A stretch of DNA of 26,351 nucleotides from a virus. The stretch lies in the IMG/VR virus record IMGVR_UViG_3300028025_001147, positions 1-26,351 of that record. One strand, written 5' to 3'. The position numbers were made by a program, and so were the translations under genes. The notes beneath the pieces are model-generated. The model did no database searches, was not told the DNA's origin, and saw only the letters and a list, made by a program, of their open reading frames with translations. How positions within the stretch are numbered: the stretch's first letter is position 1; each line of letters starts with the position of its first letter. Below, piece after piece: positions 6,074 to 13,711 of this stretch.

Positions 6074-6817
6074 TTAAAGAAGTTTAATTAATTCAGCCCA
6101 AGTTTTTGGACCAATGATGCCATTAGAATCAACTATGTCATGGTTATCTTGGAATGCAACAACAGCCTTCTTTGTTGCAGGACCGTAATCCCCATCTTCT
6201 ACTAACGTAAGCGCACGCTGAACAATCTTGACAGCCTCGCTTTTATCTCCTGGTTTAATACGACCAGGAAATGCTGGTGCTTCCGATGCAGGAACAGTTG
6301 CTTTTACTTTATTACCCTTGTAATTAGGGCGACCAAACCCTTCAATGAATACAGGAATACCTTTAGGATTCTTCTTGTATGCACGAATTTTCTTTACACA
6401 CTCACCGCCATTGGCTTGTGAGCCTGACTTCTTCTTATCACCTGCAGTGTTACCTTCAACGGTAGTTACTGTTCCATCTCCGTTGTCTTTGATAACAATA
6501 CCAACGTGCTCAATAGGAGCACCGCCTGTCATAAAGTCAAAGTAAACTATATCTCCTGGCTGTGGCTTTGCTGATGAAGCATCAGTCCAAGTTTTCATCT
6601 TCTTAAAAGATGCTGCCCCTGCCATAGTAGAAACAGTATTAGGAATCTTAACGCCTGCCTTATCGGCTACCCACATGCAAAATGAACCACACCAAGGTAA
6701 GAAGTTAGCCTTAGTAAATTTGCCATACTTGGTTTCGTTATCTTTAGGACCTTCTACATATCCGACTTCTGCTAGTGCAATTTCAACCATTGCCTCTGCT
6801 GTGCCTTGTTCTGCCAC
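6074..6817 (-). CDS. Endolysin: CHAP amidase/peptidase plus PG-binding domain
   Basis: The 247-residue protein has an N-terminal CHAP-type cysteine peptidase: catalytic Cys43 in FLPWCGSFCMWVAD, His104 in PIEHVGIVIK and the polar residues of VEGNT (121-124), with the PGDIVYFDF strand between. After a linker (about 165-185) a peptidoglycan_binding_1 domain covers 186-247 (IKPGDKSEAVKIVQRAL, DGDYGPATKKAVVAFQ, GIIGPKTWAELI). It cleaves host peptidoglycan at the end of infection. It starts at GTG 6817, with AAGGAG about 8 bases upstream. There is no signal peptide, so it needs a holin to reach the wall, and several candidate membrane proteins surround it. Confidence 0.92.
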   Translation of the reverse strand: MAEQGTAEAMVEIALAEVGYVEGPKDNETKYGKFTKANFLPWCGSFCMWVADKAGVKIPNTVSTMAGAASFKKMKTWTDASSAKPQPGDIVYFDFMTGGAPIEHVGIVIKDNGDGTVTTVEGNTAGDKKKSGSQANGGECVKKIRAYKKNPKGIPVFIEGFGRPNYKGNKVKATVPASEAPAFPGRIKPGDKSEAVKIVQRALTLVEDGDYGPATKKAVVAFQDNHDIVDSNGIIGPKTWAELIKLL

Positions 6818-6827
6818 AAGTTACTCC

Positions 6828-7145
6828 TTAGTTATAATCTGGGTCGTCTTGTTTTGCTTTTGCTTTATCTGCTGCTTGACGTTCTTCAACGGCTACATCA
6901 GCAACAGTCTTTGCACCTTTGTCTACGCTAGAAAATGCAGCATTAATCTCATCAAGAGTAAGTTTGCCATCATCCATAAAAGCGCGAGCAAGTCTTTCAA
7001 CAACTACTGCAACTGCTGTTAGTCCAGCAACCATCATTGCCTTAGCAACAGAGATACCTGCTACTGCACCAGCACCAATGACACCAAGACCTGATGCTGC
7101 AAACACAGCAACAATACGCATCAATACATTCTTTAATGATTTCAT
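6828..7145 (-). CDS. Holin-like membrane protein with EF-hand-like segment, 105 aa
   Basis: Two hydrophobic segments (about 9-30 and 33-50, rich in Ala, Gly and Val) form a hairpin, followed by a charged cytoplasmic tail. At 58-71 the sequence DDGKLTLDEINAAF resembles the second half of an EF-hand loop and its exit helix, a feature seen in some actinophage holins. The C-terminus is Lys/Ala/Asp-rich. ATG 7145 overlaps the stop of the 57-residue membrane gene (ATGA), and the endolysin start follows 10 bases after its own stop. This is the best placed holin candidate, but a second exists directly upstream. Calcium binding is only suggested by the motif; the loop lacks several ligands. Confidence 0.72.
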   Translation of the reverse strand: MKSLKNVLMRIVAVFAASGLGVIGAGAVAGISVAKAMMVAGLTAVAVVVERLARAFMDDGKLTLDEINAAFSSVDKGAKTVADVAVEERQAADKAKAKQDDPDYN

Positions 7146-7315
7146 TCTTCATCCTTTGGGTTACGTAATTTAAAAGTAATAATCCAGATAACACTGGATA
7201 CAGCAATGGCATAGCCAACAACAGACTTAGCCGAACCTTCAAGGACTACCCATGCAATGAACATGCCAAGGAGAGTCCAGAGTTGATTGGCTATATCTGA
7301 GAAAAAGTTTTTCAT
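7142..7315 (-). CDS. Two-span membrane protein, holin candidate, 57 aa
   Basis: Direct translation shows a 57-residue ORF from ATG 7315 to TGA 7142. It overlaps the stalk-protein stop upstream and the next holin-like start downstream by ATGA junctions, and AGGAGA lies about 6 bases before its ATG. Residues 12-26 (LWTLLGMFIAWVVLE) and 33-48 (VVGYAIAVSSVIWIIT) are hydrophobic, with a charged KLRNPKDEE end. A short two-helix protein in the lysis cassette is typical of class II holins; it could equally be an antiholin partner of the 105-residue protein. Confidence 0.75.
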   Translation of the reverse strand: MKNFFSDIANQLWTLLGMFIAWVVLEGSAKSVVGYAIAVSSVIWIITFKLRNPKDEE

Positions 7316-8409
7316 GGTTTTCTCCTATATGTAGCACCCGCAGCAGCCGTTACTGCAGCAGAGGTGGCAATGTTTCCTACGATAATGGCTGAGATAACTA
7401 CTTCTTCAGCCCTTTCTCGCACTTCTGGGGGAAGGTCTGCACCCACTGAACCAAGTGCAGCCAAGGCTGCAGCAGGGTCAGTGAATATAGTTGCTAGAAG
7501 TTCTGCTGGATTGCCCAACAACTCAATAGCAATAGCAACCTGTGCCGTTACTACTACGCCATTAGATAATTTTACTGGCGTGTCTGGCGGTAGTGTTGCT
7601 AAATCTATGTCATCTGCTTGTATAATTTCTTCATCTACAGCAGGAGGCTCAGATGGAAATTCAGGAACCAGTTCGGGAACTACAGGAGCAGGAACTTCCT
7701 CTTCAGGTTCAAACTCAGGAGCAGGCTCAGGTTGTTCTTCTTCTACTGGAACGACTTCAGGTTCAGGTTCTGGAACTGGAGTCTCTTCTACGGGAACAGG
7801 CTCAGGTGTTATCTCAGGTTCAGAAACAGGTTCTGGACTTGGCTCTGGATTCTGGATTACGACAGGCGGTTCTGGAACAGGGACAGGTTGTATTGGTAAA
7901 GGCTCAGGAACAGGCTCAGGAGCGGGTTCTGGGGCAGGAACAGGGGTAGGTGATGGTTCAGGCAACGGAACAGTATTGGTCGGCTCAGGTGAAGGCACTG
8001 GAACTACAGGTTCAGGAGTTACAGTTGCAGTTGAGGTCTCTGATGGAGACGGAGAAGGCTCGGGTTGAGGCTGAACAGGCTCAGGCGTTGGCTCTTCGGA
8101 AGGCGATGGAGTGGGACTTGGGGTAGTTGCTATCCCGTTGTAATACCATGTGCTCTCAGGTGCTGTTGTAGATACATAAGTATCCCATCCACCTGATGCT
8201 ATCTGGCAAAACAGCGCAGCAATGTTGCCTTTGCCCTCAAAAAAACTATTTGTATTATCCCAACCAACACTAAAATCTTTGGTTGTTCCACCTGCGTTAG
8301 CGCAAGTAACAGTTATTTGCCCTGTTAACTCAGCATTAGCAGTAGGTAAAGAAAATAAAGAAGTGCCTAATACAATTAAAGTTACTGCAAGTAAACGGGG
8401 AAGTTTCAA
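7312..8409 (-). CDS. Secreted Pro/Glu-stalk protein with C-terminal anchor
   Basis: The 365-residue protein starts at TTG 8409 (AAAGG a few bases upstream) with a signal peptide: MKLPRLLAVTLIVLG, hydrophobic core, and a SLPTANA cleavage site near residue 26. Residues 27-95 form a small domain with Cys36 and Cys68, a possible disulfide. Residues 96-258 are a low-complexity stalk of Pro-Glu-Pro, Pro-Ser-Pro and Pro-Val-Pro repeats. The C-terminal region holds helical segments (VAIAIELLGNPAELLATIF) and a weak hydrophobic helix (EEVVISAIIVGNIATSAAVT) ending YRRKP, like a membrane anchor with cytoplasmic basic end. It should extend through the cell envelope. In the lysis cassette it could disrupt outer layers, act as a spanin analogue or block superinfection; none of this is proven. 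Confidence 0.7.
   Translation of the reverse strand: MKLPRLLAVTLIVLGTSLFSLPTANAELTGQITVTCANAGGTTKDFSVGWDNTNSFFEGKGNIAALFCQIASGGWDTYVSTTAPESTWYYNGIATTPSPTPSPSEEPTPEPVQPQPEPSPSPSETSTATVTPEPVVPVPSPEPTNTVPLPEPSPTPVPAPEPAPEPVPEPLPIQPVPVPEPPVVIQNPEPSPEPVSEPEITPEPVPVEETPVPEPEPEVVPVEEEQPEPAPEFEPEEEVPAPVVPELVPEFPSEPPAVDEEIIQADDIDLATLPPDTPVKLSNGVVVTAQVAIAIELLGNPAELLATIFTDPAAALAALGSVGADLPPEVRERAEEVVISAIIVGNIATSAAVTAAAGATYRRKP
7636..8124 (-). repeat. Pro/Glu low-complexity repeat encoding a stalk
   Basis: The DNA coding for residues 96-258 of the stalk protein is a degenerate short repeat built from codons for Pro, Glu, Val, Ser and Thr (CCTGAGCC-type units on the minus strand). Such tracts change length easily by slippage, so the stalk length may vary between related phages. 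Confidence 0.75.
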
Positions 8410-8420
8410 CGGTGACCTTT

Positions 8421-8510
8421 CTAGTCGTCGTCTTCGTCATCTACCCATTCTTCTGGGTCTATGCCTACTGTTGGTAGTCCCCACAATGGCTCAGGTATTA
8501 TAAATCCCAT
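8421..8510 (-). CDS. Acidic mini-protein, 29 aa
   Basis: ATG 8510 overlaps the preceding stop (TAATG), and the frame reads MGFIIPEPLWGLPT then GIDPEEWVDDEDDD before TAG at 8421. The hydrophobic/Pro-rich N-terminus and the run of acidic residues at the end look like a deliberate peptide rather than noise, and the one-base overlap supports coupled translation. I know no function; it sits between a membrane-anchored coiled-coil protein and the stalk protein. Confidence 0.55.
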   Translation of the reverse strand: MGFIIPEPLWGLPTVGIDPEEWVDDEDDD

Positions 8511-8707
8511 TACTTACGCTCACATAACATTTCATATATACGGTCCACCCTGTCCTCTAATCTATTGACGGAGTCACGGAGACTAGTTCCAGAATTTGGT
8601 TTAAGTTCACTAAGATAATGTTGAACTAACCAGCGCACAAATGCTGTAAATCCAACTATAAGTGTCATGATTGCAACAGCAAATCCTGACCATTCTGCTG
8701 CACTCAT
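8510..8707 (-). CDS. Single-span membrane protein with coiled-coil, 65 aa
   Basis: Residues about 8-27 (GFAVAIMTLIVGFTAFVRWL) form a membrane span, followed by a short linker (LSELKPNSGTS) and a heptad-like helix (LRDSVNRLEDRVDRIYEML). Its ATG overlaps the 744-residue tail gene stop (TAATG). Small N-anchored coiled-coil proteins are common just after tail genes in actinophages and are often listed as holin-like or tail-associated. It may oligomerise in the membrane as part of lysis control. No enzymatic motif is present. Confidence 0.72.
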   Translation of the reverse strand: MSAAEWSGFAVAIMTLIVGFTAFVRWLVQHYLSELKPNSGTSLRDSVNRLEDRVDRIYEMLCERK

Positions 8708-10941
8708 TATACCGTCCTAATAGTTAGAGTAATAATTCCACCATAACCAGTTAAGCGTTTATCTGGTGGTGTAACTTGTGTAAACTTTACTTCTTCAATC
8801 AAACACTGGGCAATTTCGCTATTGCGAAAGTCTTGCCAAGTAATAATATCTCCGTTTGCTTCAGCGTTTTCAAGCGCTGCAAGGCGGTCTATTGCGCGTC
8901 CTTCATAGCCAACAGTTTGGTTATACTTGTCAGTCTCACTATCAAAGTTCATAAGAGGAACTGTAATTAAACGGTTACGTGGAGTAGCAGGCACAGCCTT
9001 TAACTGATAACCTTTAAATGTAGGACCTTTAGCAGGGTCAGTTGCATCTCTAAACAAAGTAAAACGTAGACCCATAGAATCTTGTGCACCAGCAGGTGAG
9101 GTAATAGTTACTTCGGGTGAACCAATTACAGAATCATACGATATTAAATCATACAATGTTCCTTCTTGACTACGTGTTTGTAGACTCATAGAGCCATAAG
9201 TAAATGACCCACGTCCAATTATACGCTTAAAGTTTTTAGGTTCTAGGGTGTTGTATCGGATAAGACCTGTTTCAATGTAACCGCTAGGGCGCAACTCGGT
9301 TGCGCTTTCAAGATAAACAGCGCCTACCTTTTTAACCTTAGCGGTAGATGATGTTACGGCTGTAGATGTTACGTTAGATGTAACACGGGCGTAAGTAAAT
9401 GTTGTAGTTGTTGGAACAGATAATACAGTTTCACCTGTGTATGGTGAACCGCTATCAAATGGAGCACCAACACCTTCCACCCATACTTTATCACCAACAG
9501 TTAAGCCGTGGGCTGAAGACATGGTAAGTGTGGCAACATCAGATGTTAATGCTTTATTAGTTACTAATGTGTCTGCAGTTGTGCCTGCAATAACAAATGC
9601 CACTCGGTCAGTGTTACCAATAAAAGCACAAGCAGTTGTTACTGTGCCTTCATAATTATCGTAATGAATATCATGTGCATATGGGAATCTAAGAGTTTCA
9701 ATCTCATTGCTAAGGTCAATACGAATAAGACCAGGCTCTCCATTAACACCAGTTGCACACCATACATAGGTATCCCGTGCACAAAAATCATAACAAGGTT
9801 GGCTAGTGTGGACAATCAAAGGACCATATGTCAATGAACCAGCACCATCAATTGATGCTACTCGTATACCTTTGCTAGTTCCAATCATCATATAACCAAG
9901 GTATTCATATATTTTATAAACAACTTCACCTTCTGGCATTTCTGCTGCAACTACGGCTGAAGTTAATGCTGGCATAGCACCAGTGTTGTCTACATTTATG
10001 CGAAAAATAGATGAACGAGAACCTAAAAATCCAGATACATATACAGCAGTGCCAGATTCTGTAATGCTTGTAAATATATAACTGCTATTAGGATGTGTAT
10101 AAATGTCAGTAAGAGATGCTGATGTAGATGCACTAGTTGGCACTGTAGATATAACATTGTTTACTGCTATAACTATACGGTGTTTAACATATTCCATTAC
10201 CGCTCTTGTTACTGTTGTTCCTGTTCTAGTAAACATAACAGTAGGTGAAACACCAGATGTAGCAGTTAATGCTTTTTTATCCATTTCAAGTTTGCCTGAA
10301 GCAGTGTCATTAGTTATCCAGTATGCAAATTGACCATCATCACACATAGCATATACAGGGTCATTAGTTCCAACTGTATAATCAACCCAATTGCTTAGGG
10401 TTCCATCGGCATCAATACGGTCAAGGTCATAGCCATCTAATAAAAGAAAAGCATCAGTATTATTGTAATGAATAGTGCGCATAATTTGACCAGGCATACG
10501 TGTAGATGCATTAACTTCTTGTGTTGTAATATGCACATTATCTACATCATTAAGTAATGTTACTTGACCAGGTGTCCATATGTTTACACCGTATGATTCT
10601 TTAGAACGGTATGAGTTAGATGCAATAGTTGTAGAATATGGGTTGGCTAGTGGGTCATAGTAGACAATACCCTCACCAGTGTGAAATGACATTTGACTAC
10701 GTAGCCACCAGTTGGAAAGCGACTGCTCTCCTGGGTCACGTTGTGAATCAAACTGTTGTTTACGGAACTGTGCAGTAGCACGAACATATGGGTTAGCATC
10801 ATCAATTGCAGCAAGGAATGGCAAACCACCGATAGCAAAATCATACTGAACACCAGTATTTTGCCAAAGTGTGGCAGTTGTTAAACCAATATCGACGGCA
10901 ATAGCACGGGTGCTTCTACCTTCGGTTATGTCTCTTGCCAC
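8707..10941 (-). CDS. Large tail protein, beta-propeller-like (nozzle/spike candidate)
   Basis: A 744-residue protein from GTG 10941 with AAGGAGAT 5 bases upstream. The N-terminus (MARDITEGRSTRAIAVDIG) is followed by a long stretch of repeated short beta motifs such as DPVYAMCDDGQFAYWIT, GYMMIGTSKGIRVAS and TYVWCATGVNGEPGLIRID, which read like propeller blades. Residues about 460-538 (ATLTMSSAHGLTVGDKVWVEG onward) form a separate small beta domain, and the C-terminus is again beta-rich, ending GYGGIITLTIRTV. The absence of a tape-measure gene and the position after the fibre genes suggest a distal tail or nozzle component of a short tail. Host-cell receptor contact is possible. Exact role is not identifiable by eye. 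Confidence 0.72.
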   Translation of the reverse strand: MARDITEGRSTRAIAVDIGLTTATLWQNTGVQYDFAIGGLPFLAAIDDANPYVRATAQFRKQQFDSQRDPGEQSLSNWWLRSQMSFHTGEGIVYYDPLANPYSTTIASNSYRSKESYGVNIWTPGQVTLLNDVDNVHITTQEVNASTRMPGQIMRTIHYNNTDAFLLLDGYDLDRIDADGTLSNWVDYTVGTNDPVYAMCDDGQFAYWITNDTASGKLEMDKKALTATSGVSPTVMFTRTGTTVTRAVMEYVKHRIVIAVNNVISTVPTSASTSASLTDIYTHPNSSYIFTSITESGTAVYVSGFLGSRSSIFRINVDNTGAMPALTSAVVAAEMPEGEVVYKIYEYLGYMMIGTSKGIRVASIDGAGSLTYGPLIVHTSQPCYDFCARDTYVWCATGVNGEPGLIRIDLSNEIETLRFPYAHDIHYDNYEGTVTTACAFIGNTDRVAFVIAGTTADTLVTNKALTSDVATLTMSSAHGLTVGDKVWVEGVGAPFDSGSPYTGETVLSVPTTTTFTYARVTSNVTSTAVTSSTAKVKKVGAVYLESATELRPSGYIETGLIRYNTLEPKNFKRIIGRGSFTYGSMSLQTRSQEGTLYDLISYDSVIGSPEVTITSPAGAQDSMGLRFTLFRDATDPAKGPTFKGYQLKAVPATPRNRLITVPLMNFDSETDKYNQTVGYEGRAIDRLAALENAEANGDIITWQDFRNSEIAQCLIEEVKFTQVTPPDKRLTGYGGIITLTIRTV

Positions 10942-10950
10942 TGTATCTCC

Positions 10951-11037
10951 TTAAATGTTTGATGCTTCTACTTTATCTACTGAATCGTCTATTGTGCGAC
11001 CATGCTCTTTAGAGCAATTACCACAGTCTTTACACAT
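10951..11037 (-). CDS. CxxCxxC mini-protein, 28 aa
   Basis: The frame reads MCKDCGNCSKEHGRTIDDSV and ends KVEASNI. Cys2, Cys5 and Cys8 plus His12 could bind one metal. It begins 6 bases after the stop of the Gly-rich gene and ends 9 bases before the tail gene start; its last codons overlap the AAGGAG ribosome site of that gene. There is no ribosome site of its own, so reinitiation would be needed. It may be a tiny real protein or a chance ORF, though the Cys cluster argues for the former. Confidence 0.5.
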   Translation of the reverse strand: MCKDCGNCSKEHGRTIDDSVDKVEASNI

Positions 11038-11043
11038 AGTTAA

Positions 11044-11895
11044 TTAGCCAACAACTACAATTACTACGCCTGTGCCACCAGCGCCAGATGGAGTTCCGCC
11101 TCCACCACCGCCTCCAGTATTTGCTGTTCCTGTTGTTCCAGCAGTGCTGCCAGAAGCCGCACCTGCACCACCACCGCCAGAGCCACCTGCTCCACCACCA
11201 GGACCACTACCTGAACCACCGCCTCCACCTGCATATGTAACAGATGCTCCAGTAATACTTATTGCCGTTCCTGCACCGCCTGCGCCACCAGTTCCGCCAG
11301 ATGCATTTGAGCCAGCAGCGGAAGCACCACCGCCTCCACCACCGCCAATTGTTCCAGTTCCGCTAAAAGTTCCAACGCCACCTGAATTGCCAAAACCAGA
11401 CATTCCAGCACCTGCTGTTCTAGAAGGTCCAGAACTTGAAGTTCCACCGCTACCGCCACCAGAACCACCGTTAAATCCAGTGCAAATAGGAGTTGGTCCA
11501 GAATTTGCACCACCACCCCCGCCACCAGGAGCAATGAAATTTCCAACCCTACTTGCAACTCCATTATTAGAGTTAAATATAACGTTATCAACACCAGCAA
11601 TACCACCTGCGCCAACTGTTACTGTTAGTGTTCCTGCAGGTAAAATTGCTGATGTATCATAAAGAAGTGCACCAGCACCACCTCCACCTGCAGACCCGCC
11701 ACCGCCAGAACCACCGCCACCAACTACTAAAATTTCAGCAGTTCCTGCTTGACCAATAGTAATAGAACCAGAACCAGTAAAACGATAAATAGTTTTACCA
11801 GCACGGGTAGATGAATCAATGTTAGGTGAACCAGTAGTAGCAGTTACAGTAGCCTTACCAATTCCACCTGCAGATACAGGGCTAAATAATGGCAT
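11044..11895 (-). CDS. Glycine-rich adhesin-like tail fibre tip protein 1
   Basis: The 283-residue protein has a short N-terminal domain (to about 60) with TIYRFTGSGSITIGQAGTAEILVVGGGGSGG, then over 200 residues dominated by Gly runs broken by Ala, Ser and Thr, ending GGTGVVIVVVG. The pattern (a strand pair, poly-Gly loops, a final hydrophobic strand) is that of glycine-rich phage fibre-tip proteins, where Gly segments can pack as polyglycine II helices and short loops bind the receptor. AAGGAG lies about 6 bases before its ATG. It sits next to fibre genes and has a paralogue-like partner at 12695-13711. Role in adsorption is inferred from family resemblance. Confidence 0.75.
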   Translation of the reverse strand: MPLFSPVSAGGIGKATVTATTGSPNIDSSTRAGKTIYRFTGSGSITIGQAGTAEILVVGGGGSGGGGSAGGGGAGALLYDTSAILPAGTLTVTVGAGGIAGVDNVIFNSNNGVASRVGNFIAPGGGGGGANSGPTPICTGFNGGSGGGSGGTSSSGPSRTAGAGMSGFGNSGGVGTFSGTGTIGGGGGGGASAAGSNASGGTGGAGGAGTAISITGASVTYAGGGGGSGSGPGGGAGGSGGGGAGAASGSTAGTTGTANTGGGGGGGTPSGAGGTGVVIVVVG

Positions 11896-11904
11896 TATGT
11901 CTCC

Positions 11905-12483
11905 TTAAGCGTATTTAACTGGACCAGCACCAAACACGGTGTAGGTAGGTGTTCCTGCTGTTTTAATAATTGTAAATGTGTATGCGTCAACTCCTGATGC
12001 ATTGCCAGCAGCAGGTGCTGTGCCACCAGACCAAAGAACAGTCTGTGCGTTTCCATCAATAGTTAATGCTGTGTGACGATATGCCGTGCCACCTTGTGCA
12101 ACAAGAAATGCAACAGTAATAGAATCACCTGTAGCCAAAGTGCTGTTTAAAGTAGCACCTGAACTACCACGAACGTTGAGTGTCCAGTTAGCAGATGCAT
12201 TAGTTGTATAATATAAAACACCTTGTGTAACCGCATCAAAGTTAATTGTTCCAGTTGCTGCAGTAGCAGATACTGTTGTGCGTTCTTCTGGAGATATTAC
12301 TATTGGAGAAGTTAACGTTGGTGTAGACAAAGGTGCATAAGTAGATGCTGCTGTAGCAGTTGCTAATTTAGTATCCATCTGTGTTTGAATAGCAGAGGTT
12401 ACACCATCTACATATCCTAATTCAGTTGAAGTAACACCTGCTGGTGCAGGTGCTGCGCTTGCTATATCTCTTGCTTTACTCAC
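11905..12483 (-). CDS. Tail-fibre-associated protein, 192 aa
   Basis: It begins at GTG 12483 with MSKARDIASAAPAPAG, a start seen in many phage fibre proteins, followed by a coiled collar-like stretch (STELGYVDGVTSAIQTQMDTKL, residues 19-40). The remainder is beta-rich (TINFDAVTQGVLYYTTNASANWTLNV, GDSITVAFLVAQGG), typical of a fibre knob, ending AYTFTIIKT through GPVKYA. GAGGAG lies about 7 bases upstream of the start. It overlaps the zinc-ribbon gene by 8 bases. It probably trimerises and attaches to the fibre or carries the Gly-rich tip. Function is inferred from similarity in style to fibre proteins. Confidence 0.75.
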   Translation of the reverse strand: MSKARDIASAAPAPAGVTSTELGYVDGVTSAIQTQMDTKLATATAASTYAPLSTPTLTSPIVISPEERTTVSATAATGTINFDAVTQGVLYYTTNASANWTLNVRGSSGATLNSTLATGDSITVAFLVAQGGTAYRHTALTIDGNAQTVLWSGGTAPAAGNASGVDAYTFTIIKTAGTPTYTVFGAGPVKYA

Positions 12484-12676
12484 TCAGAGTCTCCTCTATA
12501 ATTTCTGGGGCAGAAGTGCGTTCTGCTTCTGAAGCAAGCACCTCAGAAGATATTTCTACAAAGTCAGCAGAGGCACAACGAGTGCAACGAGTAATAAATT
12601 GTGACTCATCTGCTGCCCGCATTTCTATGTAATCATTACCACAATTAGGGCAATCATAAATATATTTAACTGTCAT
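12476..12676 (-). CDS. Zinc-ribbon protein in the tail operon, 66 aa
   Basis: Cys9-x2-Cys12 (YDCPNCGNDYIEM) and Cys31-x2-Cys34 (TRCTRCASADF) form an FmdB-like ribbon, followed by an acidic tail (EVLASEAERTS, EIIEETLSE). AGGAGA lies 9 bases before ATG 12676. Its stop overlaps the GTG of the fibre protein. A zinc ribbon wedged between fibre genes is unusual and might be a fibre chaperone, a regulator or a minor structural piece; no direct evidence selects among these. Confidence 0.75.
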   Translation of the reverse strand: MTVKYIYDCPNCGNDYIEMRAADESQFITRCTRCASADFVEISSEVLASEAERTSAPEIIEETLSE

Positions 12677-12694
12677 TTGTTATTCTCCTATAAA

Positions 12695-13711
12695 TTAGTA
12701 GTAAAGAAGTATGCAACCTACGCCACCATTGCCACCAGTTACTGTAGTTCCTGTGCCAACTCCACCTGCACCACCACCACCGCCTCCTGAACCGCCGTTA
12801 CCACCTGCGCCAGGTTGACCAGTATTATTAGTTGCTGTTGATGTGCCACCAGTGCCACCAGTGCCACCCAAACCAATTGCTCCACCAGTTCCAGGTGTTC
12901 CTTGACCTGTTCCAGCAGCATTAGCGCTTCCATTTCCTCCTGCTGCTAATAAACCGCCACCGCCACCACCTGCTGAACCAGAGTTTACGTTGTTGCCTTT
13001 ACCACCACAACCACCGCCACCGCCAACCATTCCAAAACCGCCAGCGCCTCCGTTAGTTCCTGCTACACCGCCAGCCTTAGATGAGCCACCAGCACCGCCA
13101 CCGCCAGATGTTCCATTACCGCCAGCACCGCCAGCAGTAGCATTACCATACCCACCGCCACCTGCTCCAACTCCAGAACCACCTTGGGTGCCTTCCGTAG
13201 TTGCTCCAGTGCCACCAGGTCCTCCATAAAAACTTGTGCCACCGTTGCCGCCATTGCCGCCATCGCCGCAACCACCACCGCCACCTGCGCCTAAAGTTCC
13301 TGCTAAACCACCGCTGTTTGCTCTACCCCCACCTCCACCGCCTGCTACCAATCCAGCAAATATAGTATTTCCTCCTTGGGTTAATGGACTTTCAGTAGCA
13401 TTTCTACCAACTCCACCTGCGCCAATTATGCAAGACATTGTTGTGGTAGGAATATAAACCCAACCTTGAAGCACAGCACCCGCACCTCCACCGCCAGATA
13501 CTTGACCAGTATTATTAGCAGATGCGCCTCCGCCTCCACCAACTAAAATAGCCCAAACCCAGTTAACATTAGACGGAAAGGTTATAGATGTTCCTGATGT
13601 AATAGTTTGCTTAAGTGTAAGACCATAAGGTGAATTAGAATTTGATTGAATAGGGTCACCTTGTTGTGTTAAAGGTGTGCTACTTGGTGCTGGAATTTGT
13701 GCTATACCCAT
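12695..13711 (-). CDS. Glycine-rich adhesin-like tail fibre tip protein 2
   Basis: The 338-residue protein starts MGIAQIPAPSSTPLTQQG, has an N-terminal beta module (LTLKQTITSGTSITFPSNV, then WVWAILVGGGGG) and a long Gly-rich body with GGNGG, GGAGG and GGTGG units, ending GGNGGVGCILLYY. It is the same architecture as the 283-residue protein, with different spacers, suggesting a duplication followed by divergence or two tips of different specificity. Position between the 101-residue protein and a zinc-ribbon gene places it in the fibre cluster. It probably forms an adsorption tip with polyglycine II-like packing. The overlap TAATG with the following (upstream) gene end keeps expression coupled. 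Confidence 0.75.
   Translation of the reverse strand: MGIAQIPAPSSTPLTQQGDPIQSNSNSPYGLTLKQTITSGTSITFPSNVNWVWAILVGGGGGASANNTGQVSGGGGAGAVLQGWVYIPTTTMSCIIGAGGVGRNATESPLTQGGNTIFAGLVAGGGGGGRANSGGLAGTLGAGGGGGCGDGGNGGNGGTSFYGGPGGTGATTEGTQGGSGVGAGGGGYGNATAGGAGGNGTSGGGGAGGSSKAGGVAGTNGGAGGFGMVGGGGGCGGKGNNVNSGSAGGGGGGLLAAGGNGSANAAGTGQGTPGTGGAIGLGGTGGTGGTSTATNNTGQPGAGGNGGSGGGGGGAGGVGTGTTVTGGNGGVGCILLYY

Noticed and set aside
7364-8068. 234-residue Ser/Gly/Thr-rich plus-strand frame
   Set aside because: It is the mirror of the Pro/Glu stalk coding repeat; low-complexity DNA stays open on both strands.
11072-11662. 196-residue Pro/Ala-rich plus-strand frame, and a similar one at 12990-13457
   Set aside because: They are antisense to Gly-rich fibre-tip genes (GGN codons read as Pro on the other strand) and lack starts with ribosome sites.
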